From: Pyricularia pennisetigena
Taxonomy: Eukaryota; Ascomycota; Sordariomycetes; Magnaporthales; Pyriculariaceae
NCBI RefSeq assembly: GCF_004337985.1
Contig: NC_043744.1
Location: forward strand, 5,241,316-5,305,315
Length of the DNA stretch: 64,000 nt
Direction: 5' to 3'
The notes under the pieces are model-generated. The model searched no databases. It had not been told where the DNA came from and was given only the letters and a program-made list of their open reading frames with translations. Position numbers and translations under genes: made by a program. Positions 1-10,206 of the stretch are shown piece by piece; the first letter of the stretch is position 1; each line of letters opens with the position of its first letter.

Positions 1-1186
1 CTCGTGCAGTCGAACAAAGGCCTCCATCACAGCGGCACTAGAGTTCTCGTCCATGGTGAAAGCTTCCCTTGACCAGTCGAAGCTTCCGCCCATCTTGCGA
101 AGGGCGTTGTTGATCTTCTCGTGGTACTCTCCCTTCCACTCCCACACTTTGCCGATGAAGGCTTGACGCCCCAGATCATGGCGTGTCTTTTGCTCCCTCT
201 TCCACAGCATCTTCTCGACGACAGTTTGGGTTGCGATACCGGCATGGTCGCAGCCAGGCAACCAAAGGGTTGTCTTGCCACGCATCCTCTCATATCTGAT
301 CATCAAATCCTGCAAACTGTCTCCAAGTGCGTGTCCCATGTGTAGCGCTCCGGTAACTGAAGAAGTCCATATCAGTAACAGTTCACGCGTTACTTACTGT
401 ACCGGGTGGGGGAAAAGGCACCTACCGTTTGGAGGGGGGTGGACAATGACAAAGCTGCCTTCATCCTTGACGTTTCCATCCTTGGTGAACTCGGGCTTGA
501 AGAAGCCTTCCTTCTCCCACCAGTCGTACCATGCCGATTCAACGGCCACGGGGTTGTATGCTGTGTAGTGAGGGTCCGTCAAGGGCCGGAGACGCTTCTT
601 CTCGCCGGGGGGCGTGTCATTCACGTACGGCGGGAGAGCGGGCTCCTCAGCCTTCTTGGCCTTTTCCTTCTTTGGCTTGTCAGCCCCCGCTGCCGGTGCT
701 GATTTGGTTGCCGCCGCCGCCTTCTTTTGCTCAAACTTGGCCTGCTTCTCAGCCTTTTTCCGTTCCTTTTCCACTATCTATCGCGTCAACCGGCAGTTCG
801 TGCGGAGGAAAGACAAGGCTTGACGGGGAAGCTTGGCAAGAGAATGGGGTTCGTACACTCTTTAGCGGTTTTCACCTTGGCTGGAGCCTCGGCGGCGCCA
901 GCATCCTGACCAGCAGCATGCGTGCCAGGGTTGCCTGTGGATGTGGTGTCTTGAACGGCGGATTTGGTGTCCTGGGACAGAGGAGGAGGTGTCCCGTCGT
1001 CGGGGCCCTTGGTAGACCCAACTGAAGACCACAAAGTGTTAGTGTGTGTGACTCAATGGACGGATGGCCACGAGACTCTTATGTGACTGAGGACTGGAAA
1101 GCAACAGAAGGTATATCGACAAGAGAAGTATAACAAAGTAGAGGAGCAAACTCACTGGGATTGCCGCGTCCGCTGTTGGTTGCCAT
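1..1186 (-). CDS. VAS1: Valyl-tRNA synthetase, N-terminal part (cut by window edge)
   Basis: This class I aminoacyl-tRNA synthetase charges tRNA-Val. Only the 5' end lies in the window. Exons read leftwards: 1156-1186, 857-1021, 426-773 and 356 to the edge; all phases agree. The start gives [10 protein letters not shown], followed by a Pro/Ala/Lys-rich linker, a basic coiled stretch ([13 protein letters not shown]) and the catalytic core entry ([19 protein letters not shown]). The class I HIGH signature appears as HMGHAL just after the third intron, within [15 protein letters not shown], and the diagnostic [10 protein letters not shown] follows. In yeast one VAS1 gene makes both cytosolic and mitochondrial enzymes. 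Here the reading frame stays open upstream of this ATG with a basic, Ser/Leu-rich sequence but no AUG (see findings). The neighbour at 1699 is transcribed divergently. Confidence 0.96.
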
Positions 1187-1698
1187 TGTAGCTACTCTAA
1201 ATATGTATGGTGACGGACGCACCAAGAGTGCGCGGGAGAGTAGACGAGACGTGGTGACGATTTGGGTGCTGTGGGTTGCTTCAACCCACAGACGCGCGAC
1301 TCGGTGCGGGGGAGGTAGGAAATATTCTGCCGCTAGGTGCAGGCGGCGGGCGTAAGTGGTGAGCAGTGTGCCTCTTCTCTGTATGCGCCATCCAATGGAC
1401 CTCCTGCAGGCGGCAGGAATCGCACCCACCTAAAGCTTGAAAATTGAGTGCTCTCAGCAGCAGACAGCACCGCCACAGCCCATAGCAGGCGCCACACCAG
1501 CGGGGGAGGCTTGAACACCCTTGATCATTTTTGGTGGATCCAAGTTCTGATCGGGTGGATCCTGATGTAATCCGATCGCTAGCGGTCGTGCTGGTGACGA
1601 GGTGATCTCGCATGAATAAAATGAGATCCATCTGAGCAAATCAGAACCCAGTTTGCGATTTGTGTTCAATATGTTAAAGAGTCGGATTCACCAGTGAA
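1187..1698. promoter_or_regulatory. Shared divergent promoter region
   Basis: This 512-bp gap separates the divergent starts of valyl-tRNA synthetase and the mitochondrial protein gene, so it must hold both promoters and 5' leaders. On the minus strand, 1187-1429 stays open in the synthetase frame and could encode an N-terminal extension. I see no clear TATA box. The promoter role is inferred from position only. Confidence 0.5.
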
Positions 1699-3374
1699 AT
1701 GCCACTCCGTTCAATTGGCCTACGGGCTTATCAGTCTGTACAGATAATCTCGTCTCGAAGATGGGCGTCGACTTTGGGTGCAAGCAAAAGTCGGGATCGT
1801 TTATCCGTTTTGGGTAACGGTTCATTAACAAAGGTATTGTGAGCCCAGGACATCCTGTATAGGACAATTATCATATACTCCAAAACCTTTTGTGCTGACT
1901 TGGCGTAGCAAGATGCCCTGAGCCGCATATCAGCGTGGCAAGGAGCTGCAGAAAAGGATGGAGTTGACTCGCAGCCAACGAACGCGGTCGCCATCCTTGT
2001 ATCAAGAGACCTCTCGAGGTGGCTTGACGACTCAGATTTCATGTCAGCACTCATCTCTAGTCTCAGTCTTGGCAGCTCAGAGGCTTCCCAGACGGATGTA
2101 AATGTCCTGAGTGCAGCGGTGGATAGCCTTTGCCCACAATCTCTGCACGGCACCCCCTCGAGCGGCCTTTCCATCCTTCGAGGTGACCAAGACGCCATAC
2201 TCCCAGGCCTGTGGCAACAAGACTTTGAAACGACATCACCTACCTTTATGCAACGCTCAGAAGACGCGCGCCCATCCATTTCTATGCGTCTGAACCCGTT
2301 TCTTGGTGACTTTCGCGCCGTAGATGCCACCCTACCGCTGGCCAACACGGTTTTCCAAAACGCTCGCCCGTTCACGCTTATTGCCAGCAAGTGGAGGCAT
2401 GATTCCGCCACTAGCACAGCACCTAGGCTCGTTGATGCATTGGAAAAAGAGACGCAGCGCATCGTGGCATCTACCGGAAGCATCCAGTCGCATGCTAACA
2501 TCTCGGTACCTATTTTCCCATTGACTGCACCGAGGAGAATAGCATCGGGTCTCGGCAACATCGTGCGCCAGATTGAGGTGGGCGATGCTCCTGTTCCTGC
2601 GTCGGAGGAGCTCGAGACTGCTATGCACGCTCTGATCGATGCGCGCGAGAGGCTGCTCCCGGAAGCTGGTCCAACCTCCAACAGGACCTGGGCATTGGTC
2701 GTCCCCGAGAACTCTGCAAGTCTTGAATTCCTCAAAGGTTTTTCCACTTCGGTAGGTGAGGCTGGCGTCAAGAGCGAGCAAGAGAGGGCAGAGACTTTTG
2801 CGAGACATTTCTCGAGCATTCTTGAGGAGGGCGGCCGCTTACACCGAGTCTGTAAGTCACAGTTTTAATCCGTAATTTGAAGTTCCACATAGAGGGAATG
2901 CCTACTAATATATTCTCTACCATAGTGAGCGGTGGAGGTGGCTGGGGCGCCAAAAGGGGTCTGCTGTCCCTTGACCCGCAAACGACATATTCATCATCAG
3001 GGCCGGAAGATTTGGAGACTTTCATGGCGGCCTTTGGTGGCGAGACTACACCAAACAGTGTTGTATCGCCAGGGTCTTACATTCAGTTCCTGGTCGAGCC
3101 GCTACAGCCATCGCCGGCGCAGGGAACACAGCGACTTCCGTCATTGCTTCTCGGAACCACGCCATCAAACCCTGTCGAATTGGGCGATGGCGAAAATAGC
3201 AGGGGCAAGCAGCCCCCTAATCTCGTCGAGGGACACTTTGGTGCCTTGTCGAATTCGGGCATTTATCTCAGCCTTGCCTCAAGCTCGAATAGCGGAAGCT
3301 ATCCGGGTCAAATACTCACCAAAGTCGATGCCCCAAACTCTTACTTGTGGGAAGGATCAAGTCGGTGGATATAG
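1699..3374 (+). CDS. Conserved mitochondrially targeted protein, unknown function
   Basis: Three exons (1699-1833, 1909-2851, 2926-3374) join to 508 residues with consistent phases. Exon 1 adds 45 residues that look like a mitochondrial presequence: several Arg, Ser and Leu, one acidic residue, and an RRWAS segment resembling a processing site. The start at 1699 was chosen because donor gtattg at 1834 and acceptor ggcgtag at 1908 join in phase 0 to QDALSRIS; starting at the internal Met at 2041 would lose about 90 residues. The third exon begins in a glycine-rich SGGGGWG segment followed by GLLSLDP, which looks like a conserved ascomycete signature. Intron 2 has a good branch site (cctactaat). 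I recognise no named domain or catalytic motif. It shares a promoter region with valyl-tRNA synthetase. Confidence 0.8.
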
Positions 3375-3799
3375 TGGAAATGTAGCAACATGATGTACAA
3401 TATGTTTGATTACCATAAACAGCAGTCGTCTAGTATTAAACACCGCTTTTTGTAAGTCTCTCCCTATTCCTTCGACCCAGCTCTCATGCTTTAGCACACA
3501 GGTTACGCAATACGCAAGGCGTATCACCGAGGTAGCCTGCATGCGGCATAGACGGAAGCCCAGTAGCCAGTAAAATTTGCCGTATAGGCGCTTGCGTTGC
3601 GCCCATTTCAGGGGTTGGACATTCGTAAGCCAACACCTGCCTCCCAGTTGGTGGGATTGCCTATAGTTGGACAGCCAACTCCTTCTTCTCTCACCATTGT
3701 CTTCCGATCCGACTAATTTCATATGCAAATTAATACCCTGGCAGATTCTGTGGCATCTGCAGATTCTCACAAGGCCCACATAACGGTGTCTACTCGGCC
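3375..3799. other. Intergenic, no gene seen
   Basis: This stretch lies between the mitochondrial protein gene and a decayed NLR-type fragment. Open frames on either strand have no recognisable protein character. It would hold the terminator of the upstream gene. Confidence 0.5.
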
Positions 3800-4583
3800 A
3801 TGTCCTTTGGCTACTCGGTTGGCGATCTGATAGCGGGAGCCAACATGACCCACAAGCTCGTCCGCCTCATGTCGGGCACGAGCGGCGCCAGCGTCGAATA
3901 CCAGGAGGCGATGGCGGAGCTGTGCGCGATGCAAGACGCATTTATACAGATCAGCAAAATGCACCGCGTGAGCGACGTGCGGATCTTCCCACAAGCCACG
4001 GTCAACGCGGTCTCGGTCATCGTGATATAGTCAATGGACACCATTGGCAAGTTTCTCAATCGAACCAAAAGCTACCACAAAGGCATCGTCCGCGGCGAGG
4101 CATGTGGGGTAGATGGGAGCTGGAGGAAGATTGGTTGGGCCCTGTTCAGAGACCACGAGCTCAAGGAGCTTCGAGATTCATTGCACGCTCGACTGGCCTC
4201 CGTGAACACGCTTTTGATAGCAGCGCAACAGTAAATGCTTGTTCTAAGAGCCCTCTTCATGGTGTGTTTATTTCTTACTGACAAGACCAAGTTTCAAACC
4301 CGGTATTATATACCTGCAGCCTATATATATATATATATATATATATAACAACGCAATTCGACATGAGAACAACTCACCGTTGACGCAACAAAACACATCC
4401 CCTTCAGCGTTGGCTACTACTCATGTGATCTCTGAAACACCCCTTGGGGGAGAGCTCTCTGTAAAATCCGAGACAGATTCGCCACAAGTCTTGCAGACGC
4501 AGGACGCGGGTCTCGATGACGCCCTCTGGGAGAAGAAGGTCGATCTGGCTATAATTACAGTCAGAATCGAAGCACGTCATTAA
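3800..4583 (+). pseudogene. Decayed NLR/STAND-type N-terminal domain gene
   Basis: The frame starting at 3800 reads MSFGYSVGDLIAGANMTHKL, the typical opening of the helical N-terminal domain found on many fungal NLR-like and related proteins. It continues to an in-frame TAG at 4028-4030 and then, in the same frame, reads on as SMDTIGKFLNRTKSYHKGI to a TAA at 4232-4234. Residues after the TAG (KIGWALFRDHELKELRDSLHARL) match the usual second half of this domain, so the stop interrupts one ancestral frame. The next open segment (4380-4583) may be a remnant of the disordered region that normally follows, but that is weaker. No downstream NB or repeat domain is visible. A short intron removing the TAG is possible, but I find no good splice pair. 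A CAG-to-TAG change would fit C-to-T decay. Confidence 0.6.
4320..4347. repeat. (TA)n microsatellite
   Basis: A run of alternating T and A of about 14 units lies inside the remnant of the decayed NLR-type locus. It is visible directly in the sequence. Confidence 0.9.
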
Positions 4584-6097
4584 GAATTGAGGTAGATCAG
4601 AGAAAGATAACAAACAAGAAAAACGGTACAAGGTTGACGATCAATTTCCGATCGAATTCTGTCATAGGATAGACACAAGCTTCAATTTCCTTTGGAAGAT
4701 TGTCAAAACATGGCAGAAAAGTGTGATTTCCTTTGCGGGCAAAATCCTAAAGAGGTACTAATCCGCGTTAACAGACATCTATAAGCCGCAGGGAATGGAA
4801 GGGCTCATGAAGTAGTCATTCCTACATGTGGTTATCTTTGGGGCTCGCGTTCAACAAGTCCATAATAACCTGATTACGAGATCATTCATTCACCGTCGTC
4901 AGATTTTTTGCAACCAATAGGAGGCGAGATATTTCGCCTCGGGTATCTCTCCCATAGTGCATTCAAGACAGGTAGGCACTTAGGTCACGTATTTCCGATA
5001 CACTGCACTCAAACGAGTCCTCTCCAGCCTACTATCCTGATCACCATACAATTCAAGCGAGAGCCTCAAGTCATCATATATCCAATCGCTCGCTGATTAG
5101 TCTCATCCCTGACCCGAACAGAAGTCCAGCCGAGGCTTCCAAAGTACTTCCTGGGAAGGGGGTTCGTCCCTTGGCAAGTCGACTACAAACTTGGGGGGAA
5201 AGCTAGTGAGCAACATGACAAAGGGAGGAAATGCAAGAGCTTCCATGACCGGGAAATCCCTGGCTGTAAATAGTTCACAACGTGTGCTCAGTCAGAACCA
5301 GCAGGATGTGAACCGCCTGAGTTATCATGACGTGAAAGTCAATAGTAATGCGCAGCTCCCATGGCTGCATCCAGTCGATGAATCACAGTAGCTCAACACT
5401 CTCAACTTCGGAATATATGCACGCCTCGGATTATCAAACAGAGATTTTGTCACGCTCTTTAGGTGACGGTAGATAATCAAGAGCAACATCATGTACCGTA
5501 CCAATCGTCATTCAGTTAAGTACCTATGTGTTTACATCAAATGACTTGATTTCATACCTTCTTTATTGTCTACCAACGACTATTGGAGAGAAAAATGTTT
5601 CAAGTCTGACAAGTTTGTCATTACATCAGCTCGAGTTGCCCATACATAAGCTTACAATGCCTTCCAATTGTGTATAGCGTGTATTCTGTATCCGGTCCAC
5701 TCAAGAGCTAGCTATTGCATCCTTACCCCACGCCAGCTCCCCGCGACTCAGATCTGAGCACCATCATCATAGAAGAGGTACGCCGGCCAGATATTCTACA
5801 CTTGGTCCTGAAACTTGACAGCGGCTTCTTTTTGGCCGAGCCGGAGTCTTGCACATCTGCTTGAAATAAACAGAGGCGGCACATGGCAAGAATATTTTGT
5901 TGACGCAAGCGTTTCAACCTTTGGGGGGGCACGATTCAGTACAGCACAGAGTATAGAACTGCTTGTTGCGTATCTCCGTCCCCTTGCCTGAAGATTATAT
6001 CCATGCTGTCTTGGGACCTTCCCAAAAGAAAGAAAAGAGACAAATAGATTTAAAAATACCTCTCACGATCAACTCAAGCCTCATACCGAAAAGAAAA
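4584..6097. other. Gene-poor intergenic region
   Basis: About 1.5 kb hold no supportable gene. Short frames (for example 5191-5391) lack domain character. The last 150 bases before 6098 are the likely leader and promoter of the dehydrogenase-like gene. It may contain decayed remains of the pseudogene upstream, but I could not align any. Confidence 0.5.
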
Positions 6098-7114
6098 ATG
6101 GCCTCAGAAAAGCCCCTCCCCAAGGTCGCCATCCTCTCCATCGGCGACATGGGCGCCGGCATCGCCCGCCTGCTCCTGGCGCACTCCTTCCCGGTGGCCA
6201 CAAACGTGTCCAACCGGAGCAAGGACACGCAGCAGCGCGCCGCCGACGCAGGCATCACGACGCTGTTCAAGGACGACCTTGGGCTCGTGGACTGGGCCGA
6301 CGTGGTGCTGTCCGTGGTTCCGCCCGCCGACGCCGCCGCCACGGCGCAGCGCGTCGTCGACGCCCTGGCCTTCTCCAAGACGCATCAAGACGGCCAAGAC
6401 GGCAGCACGCTGTACTACGCCGACATGAACGCCATCTCGCCCGCGACCTGCCGCGACGTGGCCGCCATGTTCGCCCGCGCCCGCGCCCCCGTCGTCTTCA
6501 TCGACGGCTGCATCCTCGGCGGACCGCCCAAAGCGGCGGCGGCGGCGGCGGCAGCAACTACAGCCGCCGCTTCTGAGGATGACGACGCATCCAAAACATG
6601 GAAGGTGCCGCTCTGCCCGACGTCCGGCCCCAGCAGCCTGGCTGACATCCACCCGCTGCTGCAATCCACGCTCAACGCGCGGCCCATCTCGGCGGACGTG
6701 GGGGCGGCGTCGGGGCTCAAGATGTGCTTCGCGTCGCTGTCCAAGGGCTTCTCGGCCATCGCCGTGCAGGCATTCACGACGGCGCACCGCCTGGGCGTGC
6801 TGGAAGACCTCAAGTCCGTGCTGGGGGAGCGGAACCCGGCCAAGCTCAAGCAGGCCGAGGGCGCCATCACCGCCATGCCGCCCAAGGCCTACCGCTGGGT
6901 CAGGGAGATGGAGGAGATCAGCAACACCCACAGCGTCGACGGCGGCTTCGGGCCTGAGCTGTTCGCCGGCGCCGCCGATGTTTTCAGGGCCGTGGCCCAG
7001 GATACCGTACTGGGGCAGGAGAAGATTGGGAGCAGAAAGAGAGGGTTGACGGTGGAGGATGTGGCTGAGGCCATGAGTGAGGGCATGGACAAGAAGAGAA
7101 AGAAGACGGAATGA
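6098..7114 (+). CDS. NAD(P)-binding 6-phosphogluconate dehydrogenase-like protein (DUF1932)
   Basis: A single exon encodes 338 residues. The N-terminus has a Rossmann fold: VAILSIGDMGAGIARLL carries the GxGxxG-type loop in the variant form GDMGAG, and VVLSVVPPADA follows as in beta-hydroxyacid dehydrogenases. The C-terminal half (GASSLK-like ASGLKMCFASLSKGFSA, then ERNPAKLKQAEGA and a helical segment) fits the DUF1932 domain found on 6-phosphogluconate dehydrogenase-like proteins. The ATG at 6098 was preferred over the in-frame upstream codon at 5963 because it opens right before the Rossmann strand. An Ala-rich insert with about nine alanines and an acidic patch (about residues 145-165) and a basic KKRKK tail are lineage-specific decorations. 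The substrate is unknown. Third-position GC is high, unlike the flanking DNA. Confidence 0.85.
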   Translation: MASEKPLPKVAILSIGDMGAGIARLLLAHSFPVATNVSNRSKDTQQRAADAGITTLFKDDLGLVDWADVVLSVVPPADAAATAQRVVDALAFSKTHQDGQDGSTLYYADMNAISPATCRDVAAMFARARAPVVFIDGCILGGPPKAAAAAAAATTAAASEDDDASKTWKVPLCPTSGPSSLADIHPLLQSTLNARPISADVGAASGLKMCFASLSKGFSAIAVQAFTTAHRLGVLEDLKSVLGERNPAKLKQAEGAITAMPPKAYRWVREMEEISNTHSVDGGFGPELFAGAADVFRAVAQDTVLGQEKIGSRKRGLTVEDVAEAMSEGMDKKRKKTE

Positions 7115-7444
7115 TTACCTGATGTTGAGATGACGCGTGACTCGATTGGAAAAAACGCATTGAAAAGGGGGAAACGTAGCGGCTCGTACTAGCACTGATG
7201 CTCCTTTTGAGTGGGTGGGAGATATGTTATATACATGGTGGTGCAACTTTATCACGAGGCAATCAAGACAAATCAAGATCAGTGGTAAAACACCGCTGCA
7301 GCATAAGCCATTCTTGACCAGATAATGCGCCTCTCTTGAGCTTCTAGATACCTTGCTAGCTTCAAGTCATGCAAAAGGGCGACACCGCAATGTGGACACG
7401 GATATCAGCCCAAATTGGTGGGCGCTCCAACCGTGATCATCCTT
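7115..7444. terminator. Convergent 3' ends
   Basis: The 330-bp gap lies between the tail-to-tail dehydrogenase-like gene and the mRNA export adaptor gene, so it should carry both 3' UTRs and polyadenylation regions. No coding signal is seen. Confidence 0.5.
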
Positions 7445-9178
7445 CTAAGCAATCATATCGATGTCATCATCAACAGTTCCGTTGGCTGGAGCAGCAGTCG
7501 TAGCAGCTGCAGCTGGGGCGGTGGTAGCGTTATTGCTGTTGCCGCCGCCAAAGTAATCGTCCATCTCAGCATCCAGCTCCTCCTGCGTCTTCTTGGTGCG
7601 ACCGTCGCGCCCAGTACGCTGACCACCCTCCTCGTCGCCCTCACCTCTACGACGACCACTACCGCCACCACCACGCTCCCTCCTAGCGCCCGGCCGGCGA
7701 CCGTCGCGGCGATTACCAGAGGTGTATGGGCTACCCGAACGCGAACCGCTAGGGATATACCTGTCGATTCCCCGACGTGCCGCATCCTCTTCGGGTGATA
7801 GGGATCGGTTCCGGCCTGATGGCATGGTTATGCGCTCCGACAGTGGCCTCCCTGGCTTCACAGCGTTATCGAACGGGTTCCGACGTGAGCCAGCGCCAGT
7901 TGGGATTATGCTGAGGCGAATAGGTTGTCCTATACTTGATATTAGTAAACATGCATGTTACACGTATGGCCCTCGTGATGCAAATTACCTGCTGCGTTAG
8001 CGCCGTCAAAGTCCTTCACGGCCAAGGTTGCGTCTTTGTGGCTTTCATAAGTCACATAAGCGATACCCTCTGACCGGCCGGAGCGATCGTAGAGAAGCTC
8101 GAGACTGATGATTGGGCCGATACGGCTGAATAATCCCTGTCCATGGTGGTGAGTATTTGTCCACACACTGAGGTTTCCGGATGAATGAAGCCAAACATAC
8201 TTGGAGATCTTCCTCGGTCAACTCGTAGTGGATATTTTCCACCCGAATCTTCGTGCCCCTTGAGCTTCTGCAGATAAATTCCGGTCAGGGTTTCCGTGCT
8301 GGCAGCCCTCGGCGCATCGTAACATTGGGTTAGAAGCTCACCCTTGATCCTTATCGAAGTCATCGTCTCTTCGGCGTGAGGACCTGCCACCGCGGCGGGA
8401 GTCTAGTCGTCACTTTATCAGCAGTCGCATTCGCGGTGTTTATGTTGCTGGAGACGGAACAGTACCGTTGTCGTCGTATCTGTCATGAACCCACTCGCTA
8501 TATAGCACCACATTGTCAGGTCACGGCTCCCCAGGTATCTTTGCCACATCTTCCAAACATGTAGTCGCCGGGCAAAACTCACGAGTCCAGGTTCCGTGAT
8601 TGATCATCTCGATAGCTCTGTTTCCGTCAACGAACAAACACGAGACACGCAGTCGTTAGCTTGAGGAGGTAATAGGTTGTGTTTGCCATCGACTTTTTCG
8701 TCCTTCCAAGTCCGCCCTCCACAGATCTGCTTGGGCTCCGAATGCGTGGAATGGACTGGCTAGCTGAACTAGCTGGCGACTGAGGACGAGAAAAGAGGCC
8801 TCGACGGAAAAGAATAAAATGTCTGGGGGAGAGGGCGAGGATGTTCAACCTGGCCAGAGTCCAGTTAGCAACAATCATCGCCAGAGCAGTTCAGTCGCCA
8901 GCCTGTCCATCCAGCCCAACCATCCACACCAAGTTGTACCGATTAAATGATGTCGACGTACCTTTCTGACTCCGTCGCGCGGGTAGTCCGGCCTTTCGCG
9001 CTCGCGGCGCCTGTTGCCACCTCCACCGCCGCCGCCGCCGTTGCGGGGACCGCGGGAGCCTCGGCCGCCGTTCTTGTTCTTCAATTGCTTCGATGTCAGC
9101 ATTAAGTAGTAGGTATGGCCACCACATTAGGGTACTGACTTGGCGCTCGGCCAGGATCTCGTCGAGGCTGCGGTCCAT
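7445..9178 (-). CDS. YRA1: mRNA export adaptor of the Yra1/ALY-REF family
   Basis: This RRM protein couples mRNA packaging by TREX to the export receptor. Eight exons (9140-9178, 8962-9087, 8583-8617, 8466-8497, 8342-8402, 8201-8258, 7989-8136, 7445-7929) sum to 984 bases, 327 residues. It starts MDRSLDEILAERQ, the REF N-terminal UAP56-binding-type motif, followed by an RGG-rich box and YPRDGVRK. The RRM reads TKIRVENIHYELTEEDLQ (RNP2 region), then LFSRIGPI and EGIAYVTYESHKDA (RNP1 region). After a basic stretch the C-terminus has TQEELDAEMDDYFGG, the second REF motif. The fit of all exons to this family order is strong. Two exons are only 35 and 32 nt. Dense introns recall that yeast YRA1 is autoregulated through its intron; whether that holds here is inference. 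Confidence 0.93.
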
Positions 9179-10206
9179 TGCTTAAATTGGTTTTCCCAAA
9201 GGGGCGACTGTGACTGTTGATTTGACGACAGTTGGCCGCCAAAAAAAAAAAAAAAAAAAAGAAAAAAAAGAGAGAGAGAGAGAGAGAGCAATGCGATTGA
9301 TGGTGAAATAAGATGTATGTCTAAAAATTGGTACGACCCCGGATGTAACTGACTGCAGTGATGTTGGTCAAATGGAGGAGGATGGAGTAAATTCACGACT
9401 GACTGACGCGCTGTTCCAAGAGTGGGACCATTGGTGCTACGATGGGCACCCACTGTACCTCTACTAGCCGTAGAACGAAGCGCCACATCGCTGAGCCGCC
9501 AAAATACCACTTAAATTCTGTAGCAACCGCAGCAAGAGCTCGCTAACCTGACTAGAAACTTAAAAGCCCCTTCACTCGGCCTAACCTTTATGCACAGTAT
9601 TTGCCTCAGATACCCTACATACCTAGCTACGGAGTAACCTGACTTGGTGGTGCAGTCAACCACGGATACCCGCAGGTTCACCATTTTGTGTACAACACAA
9701 CAAATCACATCACATCACTTCCAGGGCGCTTGCAGTTATTTATGAACGTTTTCATGGTCGTCGCGTGAGCACTACCTAGGAACAGATACATGACGTGAAA
9801 AAGGAGATAAAAAGAGACGTGACTGAAGAAACCGCAGATCCTGCCGTATTATCTTGGCAGCAGAGTATCAAAAACACCTTCCTGTAAGAAGAATTAAGGT
9901 GTCGACAGGGCAGAGCGGCCAAACCCTCCAGATGCAAACCACTTTTGTGTGAACGAAATAGGAAGAGACGTCAAAAAAAGCGCAGAAATTTCCCCAGAAC
10001 ACCCAGCAGAAGCAGTTTTCCCCTCCCTTCTATCAAACTCTCAGCACTGATGCCCCGAAGCGTGTAAAGTTAGTTTTTTTTTTTTAGGCGCGTAATGTGA
10101 TGGGTGTCGGACAGAAGTAGGGGTTTGCGGGCGGCAGAGAGACAAGTGTATGTGTTGTGGGTATGGTTATGATGATGTCGATTGGCAGTTCTTTACGTGT
10201 TGTATC
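9179..10206. promoter_or_regulatory. Yra1 promoter and eIF4A 3' region
   Basis: This kilobase lies upstream of the Yra1-type gene and downstream of eIF4A. It contains a poly-A run of about 20 nt at 9241-9260 followed by a GA repeat to 9288, close to the Yra1 start, and a poly-T run near 10075-10085 in the eIF4A 3' region. No gene is supported. Confidence 0.5.

Noticed and set aside
1731..2819. Long minus-strand frame (362 codons)
   Set aside because: It lies opposite the phase-consistent mitochondrial protein gene and has no family character.
6104..6931. Long minus-strand frame rich in Gly/Arg
   Set aside because: Shadow of the GC-rich third positions of the dehydrogenase-like gene.
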